DNA of 64,000 nucleotides. Source: Pinibacter aurantiacus (GTDB taxonomy: Bacteria > Bacteroidota > Bacteroidia > Chitinophagales > Chitinophagaceae). The notes under the pieces were generated by a model that saw nothing but the letters and a program-made list of their open reading frames with translations, was not told the DNA's origin and ran no database searches. Shown in pieces: positions 44,663-54,300 of this stretch. Position numbers and translations under genes: made by a program. The stretch covers positions 186,001 through 250,000 of the forward strand of contig NZ_JAHSPG010000013.1 of the NCBI RefSeq assembly GCF_019130065.1, read 5' to 3'. The first letter of the stretch is position 1. Each line of letters begins with the position of its first letter.

Positions 44663-46141
44663 TTAATATTGATTTTGAATGATCTGGTTCTGGCTATTCG
44701 TGATCTCCAGCTGATTGATAGGTACCGCATATCTTTTGCTTCCCGGAGTAAGCTGGTAAGATTGTGTTGCAGTTTGATCGACGAGCCCGTTATTCATTTT
44801 AAAGAAAGAGTGTTGTACGGTAACGTCATCAGAAGGATCTTCGTTCACGCTGAATCTTCTGATGTCGTACCAACGCATGGCAAAAGGCATTTCACGACGA
44901 CGCTCTTGAAGCACTTTCTTTAACGCATCGCTTTTATCGTTTGCCGAAAGCAAAGAGTCAACAGCAAAACGTTTTGACCTGAGTGCGTTCACCGCATTCA
45001 TAGCTTCTTGCACATTTCCCGTACGGGCCAATACTTCTGCTTTGTTTAAAAGCATTTCGCTAACCGTTGGACCAATCGGAAAATACCTGCCATCTTCAAA
45101 AAAACAATAGCGATAAAATGCAGGCGCTGTTATGGCAAATCTCCGGTTGCTATTGGGGATCATGAACCATTTGAAGCGCAGATCGTTTGTTGTGTCATAA
45201 AGACTTAAAAGATTGTCACTTGGAAACGCGCTTTGATTGGCATTGTACGCGACTCTCGCGTACAGGAACTCTTTCCAGTACAACCATTTGATTGCTGTCC
45301 AGTAATTTATTTCACTGTATTTCAAAGTAACGGCCGGAGCGGGAGAAGGGTATGTAACGGCGTTTCCCGCAACAATTGTTCTAAAATCTACAAGGTTTGC
45401 GTTTTTTGTTTGGAGTGCATCGTTTGCATATTGCAGTGCTTTTGCATAGTCACCTTTAAACAAATAAAAACGACTCTGCATACCGGCCACAGCAGTTTGC
45501 GATACTCTCCAGGGCTTTATATTGTTTACATCGGTTTGTGTGGTAAGTTTTGCTGCTTCCAATTCTTTCTCAATAAAATCGTAGGTTTCCTTTAAAGTGG
45601 CACGGACAAGCGATTCAGCATAACTGACACTTTGCTTTAGAGGCAGACCAGGAGCAGCGGCATTTGCTTCGCTGTATGGCAGGCAATAGTGATTTGCCAG
45701 TTGCCAATAAGACAAGGCCCTGATGAAATGGGCATCTGCTTTCAGCTGATTTTTAGCTTCTTCAGATCCGGTTACATCGTCTACATTAAATAGCACCACA
45801 TTTGCGGTAAATATCTTTTTGTATTCGGACGTCCAGAATGCATCGCTAGTGATGGTGGGCAGCTGCGTTGCATCAAAAGTATACTGACAAAGTACTTCCA
45901 GCGACCATAATGTGGGACTGGCTTTATACGCGTCTGTCTTTAAATCCATGTCATCCGTAGAAAAAAACATCGCACTGCTTGATCCGTTCACGGCGAAAAT
46001 GGAATAGTTGTCTATAAGTGCATCCAGTTGGTCCGTTGTTTGAATGGATGCTTGTTTTCTAGGTTCTTCAGAAAGATATTTTTTGCAACCAAACGATCCG
46101 GCTGCCATTAGCGTGAAAAGTATATAGTGAGTAAATTTCAT
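44663..46141 (-). CDS. SusD/RagB-family outer-membrane lipoprotein
   Basis: 492 residues with lipobox SFGCKKYLSEEP (Cys19). The SusD fold is indicated by AKNQLKADAHFIRALSYWQLANHYCLPYSEA, AQTAVAGMQSRFYLFKGDY and the C-terminal RREMPFAMRWYDIRRFSV motif. It is the surface lid that captures ligand for the SusC partner just upstream (10 bases). There is no glycoside hydrolase in this cluster, so the ligand may be a peptide or cofactor. Confidence 0.92.
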   Translation of the reverse strand: MKFTHYILFTLMAAGSFGCKKYLSEEPRKQASIQTTDQLDALIDNYSIFAVNGSSSAMFFSTDDMDLKTDAYKASPTLWSLEVLCQYTFDATQLPTITSDAFWTSEYKKIFTANVVLFNVDDVTGSEEAKNQLKADAHFIRALSYWQLANHYCLPYSEANAAAPGLPLKQSVSYAESLVRATLKETYDFIEKELEAAKLTTQTDVNNIKPWRVSQTAVAGMQSRFYLFKGDYAKALQYANDALQTKNANLVDFRTIVAGNAVTYPSPAPAVTLKYSEINYWTAIKWLYWKEFLYARVAYNANQSAFPSDNLLSLYDTTNDLRFKWFMIPNSNRRFAITAPAFYRYCFFEDGRYFPIGPTVSEMLLNKAEVLARTGNVQEAMNAVNALRSKRFAVDSLLSANDKSDALKKVLQERRREMPFAMRWYDIRRFSVNEDPSDDVTVQHSFFKMNNGLVDQTATQSYQLTPGSKRYAVPINQLEITNSQNQIIQNQY

Positions 46142-46151
46142 GTCTGTTTTT

Positions 46152-49100
46152 TTAAAGTTGAATATTAGCGCCGAAAGTGTAAGATGTCATTGGCCGGCTG
46201 GTACCTGGCAGCCATTCAGGATGATAGCCTTTACTGTTGTTCTGCCAGATCAATCCGATGTCACGAATCTGCGCGTATATTTTCAGGTTATTGATGGAAA
46301 CAGGGGCAAGCCATTTTGCCGGCAAACTATATTGCAGCAGTATTTCCTTGCACTCAATATAGGAAGCGCTTTCCACGAGCCCGTGGAGATACGGAGTGTA
46401 ACGCGACCAGTTGTAGAAATTAATGTCCTGGTATTTTGGGAAAGAAGGTTGATTAGGATCGCCTGCAAATACATCTGCTACATTTCTGTTTACAAATGGT
46501 TTTGCTGTAGCAATACCTGTTGGGTAATCAAAAGCAGGTCTGCGGAAGACGCCACCGAATTTGCCAGTGAATAGTACAAATAGATTAAAGTTGTAAAAGG
46601 AAAAACTGTTCGCAAAACCAAGTGTGTGTGGTGGTATGGTGGTGCCTTCATAATTCAGGAATTCCATGCCTTGTTGTGAAAAAGGTGCCGTGGACGAAAA
46701 AGGAACTTCCTGTCCTTTTGATCCTAACACGTAAGGTACGCTGTCTTTCATGCCCAGGTAAGAGAACGAATAAATGTTACCGACTGGTTTGCCCTGTACA
46801 AAATTCTGCGATCCGCTGTTAATCAAATAAGATGCTGTTAGATTGGGATAATAGAGATTTTGAATTTTGTTTTTGTTGTATGCATATGTTACCAAAGGGC
46901 TATAAACAAAGTGTTTTCCAAATTTGAAATTACCACCCAATTCTATCTCAATACCTCGGTTGCTAATTTGTGCGTTGTTGAATTTTTGTGAAGTGGTGCC
47001 CGTAGCTGCAGGAAGTTGCACAAGCCCGGTTATGTCTTTTCCAATTTTGTTGTATACATCCACTTTACCTGTCAGTTTATTTTTGAAAAAACTGAAGTCT
47101 ATTCCTGTATTGGTTGTATAAGTTCTCTCCCATCTGAGCATTGGATTACCATTGTCTGCAATCGTGGCAGTGATGGTTCCCGTGTTGGTATTAGGAGACG
47201 TGCTTACACTCAGCAAGGTTTGGGTAGAAGTAGATTTTTCGGTGTTCCCATTTTGTCCGTATGTTAAACGCAGGCTCAGGCGATCAATAGCATTAGCATT
47301 TTTCATAAAAGATTCCTGCGCTAAATGCCACATTCCGCCTATTGACCACAGTGGCGACCAACGCAACTTCGCATTGTCGGTAATGTAGTTGGAAGCATCG
47401 CTTCTTACGCTACCGGTAAGCACATATTTTCTTTTATAAGCGTAGGATGCGTTGCCATAGAATGATACATATTTGTCCAGTTGCCAATCCAATGCAGTAG
47501 AGCTTCCTGGCAGCGTAGCGGTTAAGCCAAAGATGTTCTTCAACGGCGCTACAGCACTGCCATAGCCGTATAGCGGAACCGTGCTTTGGTTCTTGTCGCC
47601 ATAGTATCCATATAACCATGGATCAGTGCGTGATGATACCTGAAACCGTGAAATCTCAGAACCAATGATCGCAGATACGGAATGATCGGAATGAAACGTT
47701 TGTGAGTAGTTTAACTGGTTACGAAAAACATAGCTTTCCATATCACCATGAGTAGATATTAGAATGCCACCAATAGGGACGTATTTGTTGCCCACTACTT
47801 TGGTTCCGCTGTTGTAGTCTATCATGGTGTTTGCCAGGTTTCTTACATAGTATGTTTGATCGCTTTGGTAATTGTCTCCGTCGGATCTGTTTTTTTCGTA
47901 TTGAAACTTTGACTCGAAGTTGAGGCTTTTGCTGAAGCGTATGTTGATGCTTGCCTGAAGACGGGCGTTCAGCTCTTTGGTTTTGACTTTTCTGCCCCTT
48001 ACATCTCGCAAAAGATTGTAGTTCCAGTCTGGGTAAGGAAGTTTGCTTAATGGCAAAAAACTTACCTGCTCGCGATTTACAGAACCGATGTTTACCGAAT
48101 AGCTGCCATTCGGATTTAATAACGTTTCATAAGGAGAGAGTCCCTGTATCTCTCCAATATCGGCACCAGACATATCAATGTCTTTATACTGAAGATTGGC
48201 TCCCAGTCGCAAACTAAGAAAACGCGTCACTTCAAACTGGTTGTTCAGGTTTACGGCATAACGATTATAACCACGATTAATAAACCCTTCTTTTCTTTTC
48301 TCATAAAGCAAGGAAGCATAAGTGCGTGATTTCTCGCTTGTGCTGGAAAGATTGACATTGTATTGATCCAGTACAGCTTTTTGCATAAGCAGATCTTCGA
48401 TTTGTCCGCGATTATTGATTTTACTAAGGCTATCAAGACTTGCGTTGTATTGATCTTTGGAGATTTTGCCGAACTGCTGTGCGTAATACAATTCACCTGC
48501 AAGACTCAGCGGTTTGTTCAGATCGGCAAAAGCTCCGGTATATGGAGTTGGAGGAAATATCCATTTCATGTCCATAGCCATTTTTTCGTACCTGATCTGA
48601 TCTGCGGAATTTGCCTGGCTCATCACCTGGTCGAGATCGATCATCTTTGAAATGCGTGTAAATACATTTGCTTCAAGTGTTACTTTGTTCTTTGCCGATT
48701 TACCCTGCTTTGTAGTGATAACGATCACGCCGTTGGCGGCACGGGCGCCCCAAATAGAAGCGGCTGCCGCATCTTTTAACACAGTAATGGATTCGACATC
48801 GTTCGGGTTTATGTTCGAGAAGTTAGTGCCTATCACAGGAAATCCGTCGACTACGATCAGGGGATCTGTTTGCGCGTACAACGAGCTTGTTCCCCGTATT
48901 AAAAAACGATAGCTGCCATCTGTATTTTCCTGTCCCTGCACACCCGCTGCCAGACCATTGATGGCCGTAGAGATATTTGATACCGGACGTTTTTCCAATA
49001 AATTTTTTCCAACACTACTGTAAGAACCGGTGGCACGTTCGCTGGATATTTTTTGATAACCGGTATTCAACTCCACTGTCACTTCCTGCATATCGGTTTG

Positions 49101-49724
49101 TTTCAGTTTAACCAATATTGTCGCGAGATTTGTTTGACCGTTTATTTTTATTTCTCTTGTTTCAATATTTACACCACTTATCACAAGTACTCCGGTTTCA
49201 TCTACACCTGTTATTTTGAAATCTCCGTTTTCGTTTGTCGTTACTCTCTTATCTGTGCCTTTTAAATGTACGGTTGCCAGCACAGGCTCACCTTTTTCAT
49301 TCACTACCTTGCCTTGTACATCTATCGGCGGGGAAACTGCGGAGGCTTCCAGTTCAGGTTGCACAACGCTCTTTTGTTTAATGATGATCTGCTTATCATC
49401 TATTTCATAAACAATGGGTTGATCTTTAAAACAGGCTTCCAGCACCATTTGAATAGAAGCGTTTCTTACATTAATCGTTACTTTTTTCGTGTTTTTTAAA
49501 AGACGCTCATTGTAAAAAAACTGGTAGTCACTTTGCTGCTGCACAGTTTTGAAAACGTCTTGCAGCGCTGCGTCTTTTAATGACAGGTTGAATTTCTGGC
49601 TATAACTTTTAGCTGAAACCTGCATAAGCGAGAACAATAAAAGGAAGCTGGTTAATCTCATTACTTTGAGCAGTTTTTGCACGTCACGGGTTCTTACGAA
49701 CCACGCCGTTTTAGTTAATTCCAT
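46152..49724 (-). CDS. SusC/RagA-family TonB-dependent transporter with STN domain
   Basis: 1190 residues. Domain order: signal sequence; STN/secretin-like domain (about 45-115, SLKDAALQDVFKTVQQQSDY), which talks to FecR; carboxypeptidase-like beta-sandwich (about 133-205, DVQGKVVNEKGEPVLATVHL); plug (NTGYQKISSERATGSYSSV, DPLIVVDGFP, ESITVLKDAAAASIWGARAANGVIVIT); 22-strand barrel to the C-terminus. The STN domain marks it as a transducing transporter that signals through the adjacent FecR/sigma pair. A hairpin separates it from fecR. Confidence 0.95.
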   Translation of the reverse strand: MELTKTAWFVRTRDVQKLLKVMRLTSFLLLFSLMQVSAKSYSQKFNLSLKDAALQDVFKTVQQQSDYQFFYNERLLKNTKKVTINVRNASIQMVLEACFKDQPIVYEIDDKQIIIKQKSVVQPELEASAVSPPIDVQGKVVNEKGEPVLATVHLKGTDKRVTTNENGDFKITGVDETGVLVISGVNIETREIKINGQTNLATILVKLKQTDMQEVTVELNTGYQKISSERATGSYSSVGKNLLEKRPVSNISTAINGLAAGVQGQENTDGSYRFLIRGTSSLYAQTDPLIVVDGFPVIGTNFSNINPNDVESITVLKDAAAASIWGARAANGVIVITTKQGKSAKNKVTLEANVFTRISKMIDLDQVMSQANSADQIRYEKMAMDMKWIFPPTPYTGAFADLNKPLSLAGELYYAQQFGKISKDQYNASLDSLSKINNRGQIEDLLMQKAVLDQYNVNLSSTSEKSRTYASLLYEKRKEGFINRGYNRYAVNLNNQFEVTRFLSLRLGANLQYKDIDMSGADIGEIQGLSPYETLLNPNGSYSVNIGSVNREQVSFLPLSKLPYPDWNYNLLRDVRGRKVKTKELNARLQASINIRFSKSLNFESKFQYEKNRSDGDNYQSDQTYYVRNLANTMIDYNSGTKVVGNKYVPIGGILISTHGDMESYVFRNQLNYSQTFHSDHSVSAIIGSEISRFQVSSRTDPWLYGYYGDKNQSTVPLYGYGSAVAPLKNIFGLTATLPGSSTALDWQLDKYVSFYGNASYAYKRKYVLTGSVRSDASNYITDNAKLRWSPLWSIGGMWHLAQESFMKNANAIDRLSLRLTYGQNGNTEKSTSTQTLLSVSTSPNTNTGTITATIADNGNPMLRWERTYTTNTGIDFSFFKNKLTGKVDVYNKIGKDITGLVQLPAATGTTSQKFNNAQISNRGIEIELGGNFKFGKHFVYSPLVTYAYNKNKIQNLYYPNLTASYLINSGSQNFVQGKPVGNIYSFSYLGMKDSVPYVLGSKGQEVPFSSTAPFSQQGMEFLNYEGTTIPPHTLGFANSFSFYNFNLFVLFTGKFGGVFRRPAFDYPTGIATAKPFVNRNVADVFAGDPNQPSFPKYQDINFYNWSRYTPYLHGLVESASYIECKEILLQYSLPAKWLAPVSINNLKIYAQIRDIGLIWQNNSKGYHPEWLPGTSRPMTSYTFGANIQL

Positions 49725-49820
49725 AACTTCGTTTTGGTTTGAGTTTTTTGTTAGAAAATAGTATTCCCATACTGTATACTAGAAGATAACTCAACTGTTC
49801 GGGTATAGTAACCTGAACCC

Positions 49821-49852
49821 GCCAGTAGTGTCGTAACCACTGCTGGCTTTTT
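49821..49852 (+). terminator. hairpin between fecR and susC, T tract on the plus strand
   Basis: GCCAGTAGTG (49821-49830) pairs with CACTGCTGGC (49838-49847) with one wobble and is followed by TTTTT on the plus strand. The neighbouring genes are on the minus strand, where the stem is not followed by T. It could attenuate or process the fecR-susC transcript or stop antisense transcription. Confidence 0.5.
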
Positions 49853-49874
49853 GTTGTTTATCTGTGTAGCTGTT

Positions 49875-51086
49875 TTATGGCAAGATCACAAGCTTGTTGG
49901 TGCCATTTTTTCCTGTTCCTTTTTCAAGCCTGAAATGAACATCGCTCCATTCCAGCCATTTCAGCAACCGCGATAGATTGACTGACCGTGGAATTTTTCC
50001 GGAAAAAGTATCGTTAGAAGCTTTTGATGAATATTCGACATCAATATCATACCAACGTGCCGCTTCGCGCATAACCGTTGTAATAGCTGCACTGTTAAAC
50101 TGGAAATAACCGTTCTTCCATGCCAGCACCTGCTCCATATCTGCATTTGCAATCATTTCTGTGGTTTGATCGACTTTAACCTGTTGACCAGGTTTTAGTA
50201 TTTTAGAATCCGCAGTTGAAGAACCGTTGGTTACCTTCACACTACCTTCCAGTAGACTTACGCGAATGCCCGCTTCATCTGCGTATGAGTTGACGTTAAA
50301 GCGTGTGCCAAGAACCGCCGTTTCTACATCTCCTGTCTTTACAATAAATTGTTTTGAAGGATTTTTTGCTACTTCGAAATAGCCCTCACCTGTTAATTCA
50401 ACCTTGCGCACGTTTGATGAAAAGTTGATTGGATAACGCAGCGTACTTTCACTGTTAAGCCAGACTTTTGTGCCGTCCGATAAAGTAATCGTAACAACTT
50501 TGCCGCCTCGCGGCGCTGCTAGCGTGTTATAAGCTATATCAGGAGAAAATGAAGTTTCGTTGTAGAGGATGCTCCCATCTTCTTTTTTAATCACATTGGT
50601 TTTGCCTTGCACTGCTACAGTGCCTGCGCCTGCGCTATCAAGCATTACCACGGAGCCATCAGCAAGCGTAAGACGTGCATTGTATGATTGTGGCGCTGCG
50701 ACATCAGCAGAAATTGAAACCGGGGTTTGTGCAATAGTTACCCTCTTGTCAATGCCGGAATAATAATGCAGGGCTATGCCCCCTGCAAATAGCAAAATGC
50801 AAGCTGCCGCAGCAATTCTAAAGAATTTGCGACGATAAAAAGGAACTAGCTTGGCAGGCGCCTGCGCCTTCGTTTCATTCAATAGCTTGCTTAATATTCT
50901 TTCCTCTCTTTCAGTCGTCCAGCTTTCTGTGTTTGTGTTTACAAGCAACTCATTCCAAATTGCGCTTTCAGTTGCAGGCTCGTACTCGCCTCTGGCAATG
51001 GCTTGAAATAAGATTTCTTTTTCTTCAATCGAAACATTCTGTTGTTTATATCGCTCCAGTAATTCCTGAAATTGCTTTTCTGACAT
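49875..51086 (-). CDS. FecR-family anti-sigma factor
   Basis: 403 residues. A cytoplasmic N-terminal sigma-binding helix region precedes one membrane helix (FRIAAAACILLFAGGIAL, about 88-105). The periplasmic FecR domain contains RGGKVVTITLSDGTKVWLNS, FEVAKNPSKQFIVKTGD and AVLGTRFNVNSY. A DUF4974 domain ends it (AITTVMREAARWYDIDVEY, FSGKIPRSVNLSRLLKWLE). It holds or activates the adjacent ECF sigma factor according to the state of the SusC STN domain. Confidence 0.94.
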   Translation of the reverse strand: MSEKQFQELLERYKQQNVSIEEKEILFQAIARGEYEPATESAIWNELLVNTNTESWTTEREERILSKLLNETKAQAPAKLVPFYRRKFFRIAAAACILLFAGGIALHYYSGIDKRVTIAQTPVSISADVAAPQSYNARLTLADGSVVMLDSAGAGTVAVQGKTNVIKKEDGSILYNETSFSPDIAYNTLAAPRGGKVVTITLSDGTKVWLNSESTLRYPINFSSNVRKVELTGEGYFEVAKNPSKQFIVKTGDVETAVLGTRFNVNSYADEAGIRVSLLEGSVKVTNGSSTADSKILKPGQQVKVDQTTEMIANADMEQVLAWKNGYFQFNSAAITTVMREAARWYDIDVEYSSKASNDTFSGKIPRSVNLSRLLKWLEWSDVHFRLEKGTGKNGTNKLVILP

Positions 51087-51170
51087 GAGGATCTTGTTAG
51101 TTGTGAAATAGCCGGTTATTATAAAGAGTGCAGAAAAAGGCGGAGGTAGTAAGCGGAATGAAAAAATATT

Positions 51171-51773
51171 TTATGCCTGCACGGCTGCGGCTATCAGCAG
51201 GGAAATTGCCAGCGTAAACGAATGATTTTGATTGAGATGCTCGCGGATTGATTGTTGCGCCAGAGATATTTGTTTTTTTACGGTCAGGGGAGAAATACCC
51301 AATTGTTCAGAAATCTCTTTGTGGGATAGATGATGTTCCCGGGACAGGCTATATATTTTTTTACGCTGCTCCGGGAGCTTGTCAACGGCTTCTTGTACTA
51401 GGCGGTTGTAATCTTTTTCTTCAAGGTTGAATTCTGTATTTTGAATAGACTGTTCGAGTGTTTCTCCAAAATCTTTTAAGCCAGCCCTCTCTCTGGCGAG
51501 CTTCTTCAGATAAGCATAAATAGAATTGCGGGCAACAATAAAAAGATAGTCCTTCAACTGGCCGACCTCTTTCATTTTCGACCGGCGCTCCCATATGCCA
51601 AGGAACACTGTTTGAACCGTTTCTTCTGCAATAAATTCGTCTTGCAGAAAGGTCATTGCAGCCCTGTAAATATTGCCTGCGTGGCGGAAGTACAATGTAG
51701 TGTAAGCCCCTTCATCATCGTTGCCAAGTAGCAACAATAGCTCCTCATCTGTATAATGCACATATTCATTCAT
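51171..51773 (-). CDS. ECF sigma-70 factor (FecI-like)
   Basis: 200 residues. Region 2 covers about 20-90 (LGNDDEGAYTTLYFRHAGNI, TVQTVFLGIWERRSKMKEV, LKDYLFIVARNSIYAYLK). Region 4 covers about 135-185 (LPEQRKKIYSLSREHHLSHKEISEQLGISPLTVKKQ). The C-terminus ends with a short hydrophobic stretch (SFTLAISLLIAAAVQA), a feature common in Bacteroidota SusC-linked ECF factors. It probably directs transcription of the fecR-susC-susD-tlpA cluster downstream. The fecR start follows 84 bases later. Confidence 0.94.
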   Translation of the reverse strand: MNEYVHYTDEELLLLLGNDDEGAYTTLYFRHAGNIYRAAMTFLQDEFIAEETVQTVFLGIWERRSKMKEVGQLKDYLFIVARNSIYAYLKKLARERAGLKDFGETLEQSIQNTEFNLEEKDYNRLVQEAVDKLPEQRKKIYSLSREHHLSHKEISEQLGISPLTVKKQISLAQQSIREHLNQNHSFTLAISLLIAAAVQA

Positions 51774-51845
51774 AACGGGCAGTTTGTTATGGAAGCCACA
51801 TTTATATTCAGCAGGATGAGGTTTGATCAGGAAGAAACGAAGATA

Positions 51846-52058
51846 ATGAAAACGGAATTAGCCAACAAAGATCGACTTTTCCATTGTGTGCCAGGTTTTA
51901 AAAAAGCAGCCTCAATGGCCGTGTTCTTTGTCTTATTTTTCTCCGTAACAGTCACCTCTATCCCAAACTCATTGAATTCCCTGGTCATGCATGCAGCCAA
52001 TTGGTTCCCGAAAAAAACCGGAATTATGACCGATAGGAATCTACTCTTAGTTGGATGA
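51846..52058 (+). CDS. possible small membrane protein
   Basis: 70 codons from ATG 51846: a basic N-terminus (MKTELANKDRLFHCVPGFKK) followed by one hydrophobic helix (MAVFFVLFFSVTVTSI). Divergent from the sigma gene and just before the DUF4440 gene. It has no recognised family and may be chance, but the composition is that of a membrane peptide. Confidence 0.3.
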   Translation: MKTELANKDRLFHCVPGFKKAASMAVFFVLFFSVTVTSIPNSLNSLVMHAANWFPKKTGIMTDRNLLLVG

Positions 52059-52179
52059 CAATTTAAGACCAAACTTCTATATTGGAGGGAACATGTACAT
52101 GTTAATAACTCCAGGAGTGAACCCTTTTCAAAATAAAAGTGTTTATAGTTATATCAGTAAAATAAAAAATGATCAATGT

Positions 52180-52665
52180 ATGCGAAACCTAATTCTAAAA
52201 GGATGTACATTAAGTTGTATAATGGGATTAATACTTTCCTGTAACGGGAAAAAAGAAAACTCCACCGCGGGAGAAATAGACAAAGAACAAATAAAGAAAG
52301 AAATTCAGGCAAAAGAAGATGCGTTTGCTGACGTATACAATAGCGGAGATATGAGAAGCATTGGTTATTATGCAGAGGATGCGAAAAGTTTTTATCCGAA
52401 CAGGCCACCTTTAGTGGGCAAGGAATCAATCATCGCATTTTTGACGTCTGATCTGACCTCCCCTATTGACAAGATCAAATTTACTACTAACGAAGTTTTT
52501 GTATCAAATGATGGAAAACTTGTTGTAGAACTCGGTGCTTTTTCGGTGGTTGATTCTCTCAATACGACACTTAATACAGGAAATTATATGAGCCTATTTG
52601 AAAAAAGAAATGGTCAATATGTTGTTGTAAGAGATATGAGCGCCTCCGATGGGCTCACTAAATAA
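52180..52665 (+). CDS. SnoaL/DUF4440-like lipoprotein
   Basis: 161 residues from ATG 52180; the open frame extends 43 codons upstream, but the lipoprotein signal (GLILSCNGKKE, Cys21) starts here. KEIQAKEDAFADVYNSGDMR, YYAEDAKSFYPNRPPLVGKE and VVELGAFSVVD follow the DUF4440/NTF2-like pattern. Such proteins form a cone-shaped ligand pocket; no catalytic residues can be assigned. Monocistronic. Confidence 0.82.
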   Translation: MRNLILKGCTLSCIMGLILSCNGKKENSTAGEIDKEQIKKEIQAKEDAFADVYNSGDMRSIGYYAEDAKSFYPNRPPLVGKESIIAFLTSDLTSPIDKIKFTTNEVFVSNDGKLVVELGAFSVVDSLNTTLNTGNYMSLFEKRNGQYVVVRDMSASDGLTK

Positions 52666-52853
52666 AAATGATGGAGCACAAACTTACTAAGCACGCTTCA
52701 AAAATATTTCCCAGGGGTGTTTTCTGTAAGAAAGCTCCGGGTGGGATTTAAAAACAAATCCCGGTATACGCAGCCCGGTAGCAGGTTTTCTTCAGTTCTC
52801 AAGCCTTCCATTAACTTGAATGCTTAAATACTGGTTACTATATTAAAGTAATG

Positions 52854-53969
52854 CTAGCGTCTTCTGCCGCCACCGCCACCGCCCATGGAAGTACGGCCAC
52901 CACCCATGGAACGCCCGCCGCCGCTATACCCGCCTGATGACTGTCTGTTTGACATTGAAGGAGAGGATGATTGCCTGTTTGAGGTGGTGGGCCTGTTGGA
53001 TGCAGAGGGAGATTGCCTGTTTGACGTTGTAGGTCTGTTGGATGCTGATGGTGATTGCCTGTCGGAGGTTGTAGGCCTGTTGGAAGTTGCTGGTCTGTTG
53101 GAGGGTGAATTAGATGGACGGGTGGATGCTGAATTTCTGTTTCCCGAGCGATCTACAGTGCCATTACCATAATTACCTCTATCCTGGTTGTTGCGCACGG
53201 TGTTCGATGTGTTCCTGGTGCTATTGTAATGATTAATACTGTTTCTGTTATTAATAACCACGGTATTTCCACCATGATAGTGACCGCCATAGTAGCCACC
53301 ATGATAATGATAATGATTGTGGCGATAAATACCCACTGCCATTACGGTTGCAAATCCAAACCAAGGTGGGTAAAAGCCGTAATAATAAGGCGGATAATAA
53401 GGTACATAGGCTGGTGAATAAACATACTGTACGACTGGGGCAGATTGCACTACGACAACGGTACTTGCAGGAACGTTAACCGTAACCGGATTTTCGCCCT
53501 TATATCCGGGGTTTGCGGTAATTGATGAATTTCCTTTGGGCTCAATAACATAATCCTTGCCATACAGTTCCTCGTCACCAACAATTTGCAGACTAACCTT
53601 TCCGTCTTTGCCTTTATCCAGCAGAATAACGGCAACATCCTGCGATTCAGTTTTACTGATATCATCACGGAGTATGAAGGTGTACGAACTGTCTTTTTGG
53701 GTAGTGACCACTTTAATAAAATCAACCTTCTTATCCAGGTTTAGATCCAGGTTATTGATCTTTAATTTTTCATCATTTAACGATTTTTCGAACGCTTCAA
53801 TTGTTTTTGACTTTTGAAAGAGATCTAATACGGCATAAAGATCCAGGTTGTCACCTGCAAGGCCCAATGCGGCAGTATCTTTACCCTGAGCATTTTTATC
53901 CTGAGAAAAAGCCCGCAAACTTAAAAAGTTTAGTGCTACTGCCAGGTAAAGTAAAATAAGTCGATTCAT
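52854..53969 (-). CDS. exported protein with low-complexity repeat tail
   Basis: 371 residues with a signal peptide ending RAFSQ. The first half is structured (LDLYAVLDLFQKSKTIEAFE, DSSYTFILRDDISKTESQDV). A Tyr/Pro-rich segment (YSPAYVPYYPPYYYGFYPPW) follows, then a His/Gly-rich stretch with YHYHGGYYGGHYHGG. The tail is built on NRPTTSNRQSPSAS repeats and ends GGGGGGRRR. Similar proteins with a conserved head and a disordered His/Gly tail are common in Bacteroidota. The His-rich part could bind metal. Isolated gene; no operon partner. Confidence 0.82.
   Translation of the reverse strand: MNRLILLYLAVALNFLSLRAFSQDKNAQGKDTAALGLAGDNLDLYAVLDLFQKSKTIEAFEKSLNDEKLKINNLDLNLDKKVDFIKVVTTQKDSSYTFILRDDISKTESQDVAVILLDKGKDGKVSLQIVGDEELYGKDYVIEPKGNSSITANPGYKGENPVTVNVPASTVVVVQSAPVVQYVYSPAYVPYYPPYYYGFYPPWFGFATVMAVGIYRHNHYHYHGGYYGGHYHGGNTVVINNRNSINHYNSTRNTSNTVRNNQDRGNYGNGTVDRSGNRNSASTRPSNSPSNRPATSNRPTTSDRQSPSASNRPTTSNRQSPSASNRPTTSNRQSSSPSMSNRQSSGGYSGGGRSMGGGRTSMGGGGGGRRR
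52969..53110. repeat. 42-bp tandem repeat inside the low-complexity gene
   Basis: GATTGCCTGTTTGA-type units begin at 52969, 53011 and 53053, an exact 42-bp period, with a decayed extra unit on the right. Each encodes 14 residues of the form TSNRQSPSASNRPT on the minus strand. The number of units is likely to vary between strains. Confidence 0.85.
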
Positions 53970-54300
53970 AAAAAACAGTTGAAAATATAAATAACCTATT
54001 CGTTAATAAATAGTACAAACGAATATTCTATTACTTTTTTTAGTAGTAACGGTGGATATTAACATGTATTCGGTCAAATATGTTGCATAGAAAATGATTT
54101 TTTATACTCCCATTTTCTGCGCTGCGCAATAATTCAGCTGCGTCGCAGTGGGTTGCCAGGGTAAAATGCTAGCCGACAACCATTTTGATGGAGCAGCTCA
54201 ACGGGAGAAAATGTGAAATGTGCCTACTCTCAATTCCACGGTTTAGAGATGGTTCCTTGCGCAGATGCAGCGTTAATGGTCAAACGCTGGAGTCATTTAA
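53970..54300. other. non-coding interval before repeat copy 3
   Basis: No gene. It should contain the promoter of the minus-strand gene ending at 52854; no TAnnTTTG box is evident to me. Confidence 0.4.

Noticed and set aside
46140-46574. A 144-codon plus-strand ORF
   Set aside because: Shadow of the SusC C-terminal barrel on the opposite strand.
51756-52179. A single long gene from 51756 or 52051 into the DUF4440 protein
   Set aside because: The lipoprotein signal begins at ATG 52180 and the upstream extension has no signal or family features; a small separate membrane ORF at 51846 is kept only at low confidence.
52885-53172. Plus-strand 95-codon frame opposite the low-complexity gene
   Set aside because: It is the antisense reading of the 42-bp repeats; the minus frame has a signal peptide and a conserved head.
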